Shown piece by piece: positions 10,002-20,500 of a stretch of 64,000 nucleotides of DNA. Source of the DNA: Crotalaria pallida. Its lineage: Eukaryota; Streptophyta; Magnoliopsida; Fabales; Fabaceae. Position numbers and translations under genes: made by a program. The notes beneath the pieces were generated by a model that was given only the letters and a program-made list of their open reading frames with translations, ran no database searches and was not told where the DNA came from. The number at the start of each line of letters is the position of its first letter. Position 1 is the first letter of the stretch. The stretch is from assembly GCA_037953625.1 (NCBI GenBank), contig CM075655.1, positions 71,079,501 to 71,143,500 of the forward strand, given 5' to 3'.

Positions 10002-11410
10002 CTACACAGGAAAATAGTTACAGACCTTTATCAAGAATTGATAGAGATTCGACATAAAAACTGCTAGACTCACTCATGGAAAGAATTAGTATAACACAAA
10101 CCTAATGCAATGCACTACATGAGAAGATTTTCAAGAATACATTGAAGTGTAACTAAAATAAATTATCCAACCACTCATACTTTGTTTGTTTAGTTCCTTA
10201 TGTTCATGATCCTTTTAAGTCTTTCTTGGGGAGTTTCTTTATTATCCCCTTGTTTAAATTTTAAGGGGCCTCCCTTGTAACAACAATACCTTAGCATAAC
10301 AGAGAGAGAAATCATAGCAGCAGCACAGATAATTTAATAAAAAGAGCTCCAACCTCTTGAACTTCCTATTAAAACTCACTGACACAAATATATCAGTTCA
10401 GCCTTATCACCCCCATAGCAGACTGAAACAGCCAGCGACAATAAGAAAGGAGGCATTTGGGTATTAAAATCTCACTTTGCAAAAATAATTTGAAATCAAA
10501 TCCCTAACCTAATCCTCAAATTAATTAAGTATCGTGAACAATTAACTACAATATCAAACTGAAGAAAAAAAAATGCGAACACTGAAAACTGAAAACTGAA
10601 AACTGAAACAAGCTATAGACCAACCATAAAAATTGAAAACTGGAAATAAAAAAAAAACCCATATCAGAAAACCATAGGTTTTGCAACTTCACTTGTTCAC
10701 AACATAAAAATTTGAACTTTACTCACCGTGGATGGATGGCTTTGGAATTCTCAGCGACAATGCATAGTGCTTTTGCCCACTCACTGCAGTACTCACTTCA
10801 CTTAACCCTAATAAGCACAGACCCCTTTTGTGAGTTGAGAAGAGGTAATTAAATGTGAAAATGATTAAGTGAGTGAAGATGAGTATAATCAATGTCGTAA
10901 TCCTATAATCAGTAACAACAAAGAGTGGTTGACTATCTCAAGTAACATAAGGAGAAAAGATCTAGACCTTCCCTCTAACTGACTTAACATAACAGAACAT
11001 AAGACAAATGAACAAAAACTGTATTCGAAAATATAGGATTTAAGTAAATGGAAGGATTAGAGAGACAAGCTAAAAATAATATTTGATATATAACTGACAG
11101 ATGTGATAATGCTTATCAACACCCTAATTTAATAATTACAGAAATACCGCTTCCTTCTCAATTTATTTCTTGTTTTTGTAGTTAGTAATTCATACAGTAT
11201 ATGCTGAAAATAAAATTAAAAAAAAACAAAACAATAACAACAAAATAGACGTGAAAAAAGGTGTTATAAGATTCGTAGAGGAAACTGGGACATGACTCTG
11301 CAGGATTATTAGCACAAAAAAAAAATATAATTAAAAAATGAAGTTTTCAATCAATTTTTGTCTTCTCTTGAAGGATGCATTTCAAAAGTTCTAGTTGCTC
11401 TGCAGGATGC

Positions 11411-11446
<36 letters not shown>

Positions 11447-11814
11447 TTACCTGACCGGAGAGGAGCAGCGGCGTGGTTGACCAAGGGAGCAGCGTGGCGG
11501 CGGAGAGGAGAGGACGAACCGGAGAGGAGACGAACCGGAGAAGGAGATGAACCGAGGAGGAAGACGAACCAGAGAGAAGAGGACGAACCGGAGAGGAGAC
11601 GAACCGAGGAGGGAACCGACGGCGCGATTCGGTTGAGCAGCGGCAGCAGCGTCGCGGGTTGTGAGTGAGAAAGAAAATGAAAATGGAAGGAAAGAAGAAG
11701 AAGAATGAGAATTGGAGATGGGGCGCCGCACTGTAAGAGTAAATGGAAATAATTAGGGTTTCCTGGGGAGTGACAGGTTATTTACTAAAATGCCACCGCA
11801 TTTTTACATTCTAA

Positions 11815-12290
11815 CTCGGTCAACAGTGACCGATTTTAAAAACACTTACGAAATCGGTCGTTTTGACCGATTTTAAAAGATAAAAAAATTAAAAATTAAA
11901 AAAAAAAGAAAAAATACTTACGAAATCGGTCGTTTTGACCGATTTTAAAAGATAAAAATTAAAAATTAAAAAAAAAATAAAAAATACTTACGAAATCGGT
12001 CGTTTTGACCGATTTTAAAAGATAAAAATTAAAAATTAAAAAAAAAGAAAAAATACTTACGAAATCGGTCGTTTTGACCGATTTTAAAAGATAAAAAATT
12101 AAAAATTAAAAAAAAAGAAAAAATACGACCGATTTCAAAAGATTAAAAATTAAAAATTAAAAAAAAAATACTTACGAAATCGGTTGTTTAACGACCGATT
12201 TCAAAAGTTAGATTTTATTTACAAAATTGCCACCGCGTTTTTTTTAAAATCGGCTTTACAACGACCGATTTTAAAACCCCGATTTCAAAA
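11815..12290. repeat. Right subterminal repeats of CACTA element
   Basis: Tandem units of about 70 bp at roughly 11845-12200, each with CTTACGAAATCGGTCGTTTT, then GACCGATTTTAAAAG and an A-rich spacer. Four units are nearly identical and a further one is damaged. The same palindrome fills the left end, but there without the tandem spacer, so the right end was amplified separately. Confidence 0.8.
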
Positions 12291-12311
12291 CCTTATTTTC
12301 TAGTAGTGATT

Positions 12312-13472
12312 CTTTGTTTGTTCACAAAAAATACTAATATTCTTTGTTCTAATTAGTATGTTTGATCTTCAAAATGGAGCCACTACTTTGTATAGAACTT
12401 ATTATGTTGATTCGATTCTTGTTGTTTTGAATTGCGTGTTTGAACCTACATATCATTTTATTAACAAGTTTCTGTATCCAAATTTTGAACTTACTTTATT
12501 ATTTCTACTCTTGAGAATCAATATCCATATTTATAAGTCTCTTAGGTTCTCCATAAAAAGAAAATATTTACAGGTTCCTTAATACTATATAATGAGTCGC
12601 TCGCTGTGTCATGATTAATCAAGGTGTTGTTGTTATTGTTTTGATCAGTGGCAACTACTTTGTGTTCATTTAAATTAATTTTGCTAAGCAATGGCATAGT
12701 ATCGTGTCTGTTGTGATGCTTCCTAAGTTCCTATATTGAAAGCTTGTGGTTGGTTTTGCCATTTTCCTTTTTTTGTTTTCATGCATACCTAAGAAAACAT
12801 ATGTTTAGGAAATGATAAATTTGGTCACCATCGATGCATACCTATTCTAATTCTTATATTGTGGTTTCTATTGAATAGTAAATCCAGAATGGAGAGTGAC
12901 CACAGAACCTAAGAAAAAATAATAATGCTTAATTTTGAGTTAAGGAACAATAATGCATTTGAAGCAAAAATTCAATGGTAAGCAGTAATTCCTTTAATTT
13001 CTTACTTTTCTCCACTGGGTGCTATTATGTTTTTGCGTTGTATATCAAAGAATATCCATGACCAAAGTAAACAAGTAGTTTGTTGTAGTTTTCATTGATA
13101 TGCCATGTGACAGATGTAGTGATTTTCTATTTTGGTATTTGTTTAACGGATTCTGATTTTGTAGCAAGTTTTGCAGCCTTTCCATTTTAAGTTATTAGCA
13201 AGCTAAATGATAACTTGACATGAGTAGCATTTATGTTATTTTATTACATTTTAAAAATAATATCAGTTTCTATATTCACTTGAATTTGCACGTACGATTA
13301 ATTTTATAGTTGCCTTGTATAGGATATTATAAATAATGATGTTAGTTGCCAATGACCCTGATGCTACATTCTAATTCTGATTTTTATAGTTTCCAATGAC
13401 TCTTATGCCTTATGCTACATCGAGTTATCCTATCTTTTATGAAAGTATTTTGATTGCTTCTTTTCGTATTTT
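12312..13472. other. AT-rich non-coding stretch
   Basis: About 1.16 kb between the CACTA element and element A. I see no domain, LTR terminus or splice pattern. Its last bases, joined to those after 29425, may form a trace of copia reverse transcriptase (see 29426-29485). Confidence 0.4.
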
Positions 13473-13477
13473 GATTG

Positions 13478-13998
13478 TGTGGTAGACCGACCCTCGGCCT
13501 ACCCTCTAAGTACTCGGCCGACCAGATTTATCTATCTGACAGGTCATGCCTATCCAGGCCGAGCGCTTGTCCTAGGACCCACCCTAGCGACCTATGACCG
13601 ACCATATGGGCCTTGTCCCCTAAAGAGTCCGAGCTAGGGGCGCGTGAGCCTAACTTGCCAACAGGGATAAGATCTCCCAATACAGGATAAGGATGAATGA
13701 CTCATCCCTTATCCTAAATGGGACACGTTAGCAGCCTTGCTGGACCTCCGTACAGGCCCAAAAGGTACAATGCCACCCCTATAAATAGCTGTCTCCAGCA
13801 AGGGGCTCTGGTACGTTCTCTTTCTCCCTAATTGCACATTTGCACACACCAGTGATTAGGGAAACCCTAGCTGTCCCAACTGGACATCTAGCATACCTAA
13901 GAAATCATATACTAACATCAGACTACTCTCTACCTCACTCGTCTCTCAATACCTTTGAGCTAGGGATACATCTGGAACACAGTGTCCTAGACACTACA
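13478..13998 (+). mobile_element. Element A 5' LTR
   Basis: 521 bp, TG...CA. It contains a U3 hairpin (13684-13715), a TATA box and a short CT-rich leader. It is the same length as the 3' LTR, with single-base differences only. Confidence 0.95.
13684..13788 (+). promoter_or_regulatory. Element A promoter: hairpin plus TATA box
   Basis: A strong inverted repeat, GGATAAGGATGA paired with TCATCCCTTATCC (13684-13715), lies about 65-95 bp upstream of CTATAAATAG (13779-13788). The 3' LTR repeats this at 29106-29137 and 29201-29210. Element B has the same arrangement with altered bases (30776-30814, TATA 30877-30885), so the inverted repeat is conserved between families. Confidence 0.75.
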
Positions 13999-13999
13999 T

Positions 14000-14017
14000 T
14001 GGCGTCGTCTGTGGGGA
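14000..14017 (+). other. Element A primer-binding site
   Basis: TGGCGTCGTCTGTGGGGA starts two bases after the 5' LTR. It is close to TGGCGCCGTCTGTGGGGA of element B (31048). The first bases resemble the complement of a tRNA-Asp 3' end, with mismatches further in. The tRNA assignment is tentative. Confidence 0.75.
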
Positions 14018-14045
14018 TCTGATAAACTATTATCCCCACTCAAAA

Positions 14046-14885
14046 ATGGTAAATACACGTGGAAACGCCGCGAACAACTCGCGTGGTGCAAACCACCAGG
14101 CCAGAAGAAACCGCCAGAGACTGGAAGAAGGCAGTGCTGACAATGGAAGAGATCTGGAAGGAAGAAACCCTCCCCACCAGAGTATGCCATCGGTAAGACT
14201 TGAAATCCCATCCCGCAACCACCACTCAATACCAGTCCGAACTCACAGTGGTCCATACACCGTTCACTCTAGACAAACAAACCCCAACCCCCCCAATCGT
14301 GTACCAAACCACGGCTCCGGCCGATCCATTGATGCCCGTGTCTCCAGAGAAGAAAGGGGACACTCTCAAGGCCGAAGAGAAACCCAGCTTGAAGAAATAA
14401 TTAAACAACAAGCCCAAATGTTGGAACAGCAGGGAAGGGCCATAGCAGAACTCCAGCAGATCCACATGCGGGCAGTTGCTGCACGGGCAGTAGAAACGGC
14501 CCTAGTAACCATACCAGCCCAGGATCCTCAAGGCCCCATTGCCCTTCCCCCACCACCTCCAATAAATCCAGCCCTAGCAGCTAGTTATGAGACCGACGAC
14601 AGCGCTTACCCTGGCCACCCCTTTACTCCGCGAATCATGGATTATGAGACACCCTCTGCATTCCTCGGCCCCACCAGTGTGGCGAAGTATAACGGGTTAA
14701 CCGACCCCTTGGAACACATTTTATCTTTTGAAGGTGCTATGAACTTTTATGATGGAGGAGACCTAATGAAGTGCCGAGCCTTTTCAATGACTCTGCAACC
14801 ACCCGTTTTGAGGTGGTACTCGGCCCTGCCCAGGAACTCTGTTAACTCCTGGGCAGAAGTACAGAGAAAAAGGCGAGAGAGGTGA
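14046..14885 (+). pseudogene. gag: gag N-terminal part (Tat type), truncated by deletion
   Basis: The frame opens at an ATG 29 bases after the primer-binding site (MVNTRGNAANNSRG) and runs 279 codons. The first half is low-complexity, basic and Gln/Pro-rich, with a short coiled-coil-like stretch (residues about 115-150, EEIIKQQAQMLEQQ). The retrotransposon gag core starts near residue 210: KYNGLTDPLEHILSFEGAMN, then KCRAFSMTLQPPVLRWYSAL and SVNSWAEV. At that point the frame jumps into basic sequence typical of the gag linker and stops, so roughly a hundred codons of the core are missing. Gag would form the virus-like particle. The next segment (14940-15981) carries the rest in another frame. 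Confidence 0.85.
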
Positions 14886-14969
14886 GCATTCATCTCAAGG
14901 AAAGCCGAGAAGAGACGACAGGAGGGAGGATAGAGGAAGATGACCCAGGGGAGATAGGAGGTTTGGCAT

Positions 14970-15981
14970 CATCCGACCCAAGTTCGACGAGTATACCCCT
15001 CTCACGGTCCCAAAAAGTCCGATCCTGCAAGAAACAATGCAAACTGACCTTCGAATGGTTGAAAGACCTCCCCCCTTGAAAAAAAGTCAGTGCCAGGATC
15101 GTTCCAAGTTCTGCTCGTACCATGGGGGTTACGGGCATACTACGGACGAGTGCACCTGGATAAGAGATGTGATTGAAAAATTGATAAGAGATGGGAAATT
15201 ACAACAGTATGTCAGGGAGGCACTCAACCGACATGCTCGAAGAAGGACCTCATCCCCAGACAGAAATGTCCGATCCTCAGCTAGACAAACCGACCACCAC
15301 ACCAGTCAGCAACAACCATCTAACCCACAGAGAATTGCTATGGTAGAAGTAGCCACAGACCAGTCCCCGCAAAACCTTAGAGTCAATACCATAGCTGGAG
15401 GTTTTGCGGGAGGAGGAGAAAACAAATCTGATAGAAAAAAATACATCAACCAAGTGCTTGCCGTCCATGACCATCCAATCCGCAAAAGAACTACAAAGAG
15501 TGTCCCCATCTGTTTCTCGGATGAGGATCTTGAAGGGATCATCCCGGGTCACAACGACCTGATGATCATCACTGCTCTGATAGGCAACTATGAGGTTGCC
15601 AGGATATTTGTCGACCAGGGAAGTTCGGCAGATATCATGTTCCTAAATCTTTTTGAAGCTCTGAAGTTAAAAATCTCTGACTTGACCCCTTTCGAGGGAA
15701 AGCTGATCAGCTTTACAGGGGACTCGGTGGTCCCCGAAGGACACATTCAACTTCCCGTGACACTCGGGAATCACCCCTCGGCAAGAACCGAGATCATCAA
15801 GTTTCTGGTTGTCGACTGCCCATCAGCTTATAATGCCATCCTCGGAAGAACATGCTTGCAAGCTTTCGGGGCGGTCGTCTCAACCATTCATCTGACCATG
15901 AAATTCGAAGGATCTGACGGGACTGTTGTCGCATCAGGGTCGAACAAGAAAAAGCCAGACTATGCTACAACGCTAGTCTAG
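14970..15981 (+). pseudogene. gag C-terminus and aspartic protease (Tat type)
   Basis: One frame opens before 15037 (its upstream part, KFDEYTPLTVPKS, lies around 14978-15018) and ends at TAG 15979. It begins with the gag C-terminal region: a zinc-knuckle-like FCSYHGGYGHTTDEC (near 15108-15152) and IRDVIEKLIRDGKLQQYV. A linker with NTIAGGFAGGG follows, then the retropepsin domain with VDQGSSADIMF near 15610-15645 and AYNAILGRTCLQ near 15830. The catalytic Asp-x-Gly triad is present as DQG, so the active-site Asp is intact. In Tat elements gag and pol normally form one frame; here frame changes on both sides make it non-functional. Confidence 0.85.
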
Positions 15982-16117
15982 CGAAACTCTAAAGCCCCGA
16001 GGAGACCCAACCCAAGTTAAGTTTGAACAAAGGAAATGTACTTTTGGCGGACCTAGATGTTAGGTCCGAGCTGGATGACACAAGACTGACCCCCAGGGTG
16101 AGTGGGAGTTCATTGTT

Positions 16118-17591
16118 TTGGATGAAGACATTCCGAGCAGGAAAGTGAGGCTAGGAACCAACCTATCAGAAAGTATACGAGCAGAAATGCTCGAACTTTT
16201 GAAGAAAAACAAAGACCTATTTGCATGGACCTCGGCGGATATGCCGGGGATTGACCTGAACTTTATATGTCATCGCCTCAGCGTCAACCCGACTGCCAAT
16301 CCGGTTGCCCAGAAAAAGAGAAGAGTGGGAACAGAGAAAGCTGCAATCATTGAGGAGAAGGTGGCCGAGAGGAAGTTAATTACTCGGACTGGCTCTCAAA
16401 CACCGTACTGGTCAAAAAATCAAACGGGAAGTGGCGCATGTGCGTCGACTACACCGACTTAAACAAAGCTTGCCCAAAAGATCAGTATCCCCTCCCTATC
16501 ATTGACAAACTTGTGGACAACTCTTCTGGTTACCAACTTCTCTCCTTTATGGATGCATATTCATGGTACAACCAGATCCTGATGTACCCTCCTGATCAGG
16601 AGAAAACGACCTTCATCACCGAAAAGGCCACATACTGTTACACAGTCATGCCTTTCGGATTGAAAAACGCTGGCGCAACTTACCAGCGGATGATGAACAA
16701 GGTCTTCTCGGGTTTGATCGGTCCTACCCTCGAGGTATACATAGATGATATGATAGCCAAGAGTAAAAGGAAGGAAGACCATCCCCATGATCTAGCAACC
16801 ATCTTGGATAGAATCAGAATGTACAACATGTGCCTAAACCCCGACAAATGCACTTTTAGGGTTCCGGCCAGGGCTTTTTTAGGTTTCATGCTTACGGAGA
16901 GAGGCATCGAGGCCAACGCAGAGAAATGCCAGGCTATTTTGAGTATGCGCAGTCCATCTAATGTGAAGGAGGTTCAGAGATTGACTAGTCGGATGGCAGC
17001 CCTCTCAAGATTCCTCCCTCAAGCAGCCAAGAGAGCACTCCCATGGTACCAACTACTCAGAAAAAACAAAAATTTCCATTGGAATGACTCTTGCGAACAA
17101 GCGTTTGCTGAACTTAAGGAATACCTCTCAGCCCCTCCTGTCCTCACAAGTCCTCGGGAAGGGGAAATCCTGTTTCTGTATTTGTCTATTGGTGAGACAT
17201 CTGTTAGCTCGGCCCTGGTCAAAGATGACTCAGGGACCGAGCAGCCTATCTACTTTGTCAGTAAAGCCCTTCAAGGACCTGAAATAAGATATTCCAAGAT
17301 TGAGAAACTTGCCTTTGCTTTGGTAGTTACTGCCAGGAGACTCCGACGGTACTTTCAGAACCACCCCATTGTGGTCAGAACAACTCAGCCGATAAGACAT
17401 GTACTCCACCGACCTGACTTAGCTGGAAGAATGGTCTCGTGGTCCGTCGAGTTGTCAGAGTTCGATGTAACCTACGAACCGAGGAGAACTCTCAAGTAAT
17501 AAATTTTAGCGGATTTTATTTCAGAACTGTCAGACTCGGACCATCCCAACAAGATTCAACTTTGGAAGATTTATGTTGATGGTTCCAGCCA
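16118..17591 (+). pseudogene. pol: Reverse transcriptase and first RNase H, frameshifted
   Basis: The RT begins in one frame at 16118 (DEDIPSRKVRLGTN, KNKDLFAWTSADMPGID) and moves to another near 16380-16440, continuing WRMCVDYTDLNKACPKDQYP. Fingers and palm follow: MPFGLKNAGATYQRMMNKVF and the catalytic YIDDM near 16738-16752, then FLGFMLTERGIEANAEKC. The first RNase H covers about 17160-17400. Two adjacent TAA codons (17497-17502) break the frame just before LADFISELSDSD and KIYVDGSS, the start of the second RNase H. That domain is then interrupted at 17592 by a solo LTR. Confidence 0.92.
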
Positions 17592-20500
17592 TGTAACACC
17601 CCGATTTGGCCACTTGAAAACCACAGCTGTTTATAATTAAATTTAGTGAAAGTTAGGGCAAATTTTTTTTTTTAAACAAGTGTTATGCAAGATGAGAACA
17701 CTTGGGTTTTCAAAACACAGTTACAATTTAAAACTCATGTTCTCACATTGCATAAACCTTTCAAGTTCCAAACCGAGATGTCATAAGACACCGCACCTTG
17801 AAACTTGTTTTCGAAAACATTGTCTAAAACACGGCCCGATACTCATTTCAAAACATTAGTACTAAAATAAACTTTAGTTGGGGTTACAGCACTATAGAGT
17901 TAGGATTTCTAAGTAACTTGCAATGGAAATACAATACTCTGAAAGGGAATTACCTAGCTGCTAGTCATCGACACTAATGCTTCCGCTGCTCTACTCTGAT
18001 TCTTGTCAAATTCTCGGGTTATCAGCAGCGCCATCCTCAGCAGCCTCGTTAGTGATACTTTCCATGGCAGCTTCTCGTGTTTCCTTTTCTTCCTCGTAAC
18101 GAGCTAGCAGTCTCTCCATGTTTCCTTTCTAAAAACCCATACAGAATTTTCCCAATACCAAACAGACATATAGGAGAGAGTGAGCTACCCAAAACATGTA
18201 ATGTCGACTATGTGGATTTACGATAGGCAATTATTAAGATAAGACAGTAAACAACATACAAAAAAATAGACAAACCTAATCATCATCATCATCATCACAT
18301 AAACAACATCTTATCATCACTTCTCAAATCTCCTTTAGTACTTAATATCATTCTCATTCCTTTCCTTTTTGATCTTTAGGTTTATTAAGTCTTATCATCA
18401 CGGTTCACTCAATGACTTGGGGAACCATCATTGAGGAAAAACGACTCTCACGTCTACATCTCCTCGGTCATCCGTCCACACCTAGTCGGAAGCAAACAGA
18501 AGTACAGGACCTTTACCACGCGGGCACGACAGCTGTCAAACAACAAATGGTCCCAGACCAGGAGGCCTTGCCTCAAATCATAATCATAATTAACAGTGCA
18601 CGCTCTCAGCGGCAATCACAAATGCCCCGTTCCAGTCCCTCTCATTGTTCTCGATTTGCAATCTAGGGGGCGACAGTACAGTTCTAGTCTCGAGTGCAGA
18701 ACTTACCACGGTATTAGACCCAGTCCCCACCACGTTAGTGCACCACTTATGGAGTTCATTCTGCCTAGAACAGTACTCTAGACTTCTTGACGTTTCACCA
18801 TCATCGTCCTCCCCTAATGCAATCTCGTCCTAACTATCCGCAGATACTTATCGTTTCTTCCTCTCCACTACTTCGACACACTCTCATACCTCACCGCGTT
18901 ATTCATGTCTTTTAATAATCTTTTAAAGTTTTCAGGCTTTTAATTAACGACTTAATCCTAATGATCGGCTCGTCCTTGGTGCATCCCTTCAACGAAACCC
19001 GACCACTAAAGCGTTCAAACTGTTCCCCAATTCATCACATCACATTTTCTCAACCTCATTTCACATTCTTTCTCATCTCATCTCATCAACTTTTCTTATC
19101 ACATTTCATCATCCTTCTCATCTCATCCCATCCCATTACACAACATTTCTCTCTTTCTCAAGACTCATTTCCTCATTTTTCTCAAAAACATCTTTTCGCA
19201 AAAACTTTTCGAACACATAACTTCACAAAACTGTCTTACACAAAACATTTCACAAAATACTGTTTTCACCAAGCCTTTTCTCAAAATATTATTTCGAAAA
19301 GACTTCCAAAAAAAATATCATTAAAGACTCCCTTAAAATGTTGTTTCAAAAAGATTTTATCATTCCAAAAACTTTATCAGAAAGATTGGTTCCAAAAACT
19401 TTTCTCAAAAGCATATCCTTTCACAAAAATCTTTCCAAAAGATTGTTTCATAAAACTCGTTTGAAGACATTGTTTCACACCTCCTCAAAATATCTTTTCG
19501 AAAACCTTTTTCCACAATTTTCTTCTCAAAAACCTCCTTTCAAAAAAACCATTTTTCAAAAAGTCATGTTTTTGGATGAGTGCTAATGGAGGAGCAAGCT
19601 CGACTCAACACTAGGCTTCTTTCCAAAAACGTAAATAAAATCACATTTTTGCTGGGCGCTAATGGAGGAGCAAGCTCAACTCAACACTAGTCCCAGACTA
19701 AAACCAAAAACAACAAGAGCCACCTCACATCTCAATTCCATAACTCAACTCACTTCCATAACTCATCTCAATCTCATTTCTCAAATCACATCTCTTTCAA
19801 CCTCTTTCTCTCTGTAATCCATCACGTATACGGCTACTATTTCACTCTTCTATCTTTCAACCACGTTTTCTTGTTCTTACAATTTCATTCTCATCACATA
19901 TTATTCAGCACACCAATATTTCTCAATTCACAACATAATTACTTAATCAATAAATAGATCATTCGTAAAGCAGAACGGATAGATAACTCAAGCATAACCA
20001 ATCAGGAAACTTAACATCATAAATAAACCAATCTCAGCCGTTCGGGTGGATAGCCAAACAAACAAGCAAACAATTGCTATCACATACACCACTACGCTAA
20101 ATGAGATTGGAGTCCAACCTTTGAGATGATTGGACCTCTTAATAAGTTACCTATTACCACGGCGTCTTAAGGAAAACCCCTCTCTCACCTCAAATACCGT
20201 AGGCCTTCGAAAGCTTTCCAAGATTTGCCGATCTTTAATCCCGCCTCGTTTCCTTTGCGTCGTTCGTCCGAACTATAGTATTTTTCCCCGTGCGTTAGAA
20301 ACATTTTAACGAATTCATTTAATTTGTTTTAGAAAACACTTCGAAGTCATTTCTTTTTGAAAACATATTGTTCATATCCCCAAAAAGGTTTTCGAATCCA
20401 AATCAAGTTTATAATAAAACGTTTTTAAGAAAACTTTGAAACAACTTAAAATTAATCACTCTAAAACAGAACTCATGTTACAAAATCATTATTCTTTGTT

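Larger units (their letters stand above)
8145..12308 (-). mobile_element. Non-autonomous CACTA (En/Spm-type) transposon, 4164 bp, TSD ATT
   Basis: The left end is CACTGCTGGAAAAAG and the right end is the complement of CACTACTAGAAAATAAGG, flanked by the 3-bp duplication ATT (8142-8144 and 12309-12311), as expected for CACTA elements. Both ends carry dense subterminal palindromes built on AAATCGGTC-GACCGATTT, the usual kind of transposase-binding region. No transposase domain is recognisable. A GC-rich leader-like segment at 11447-11731, read on the minus strand, resembles the first exon or 5' leader of a former gene. Likely an internal-deletion derivative, needing a transposase in trans. Confidence 0.85.

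Noticed and set aside
11418..11442. AT dinucleotide runs (also 59748-59774)
   Set aside because: Simple microsatellites; nothing beyond that.
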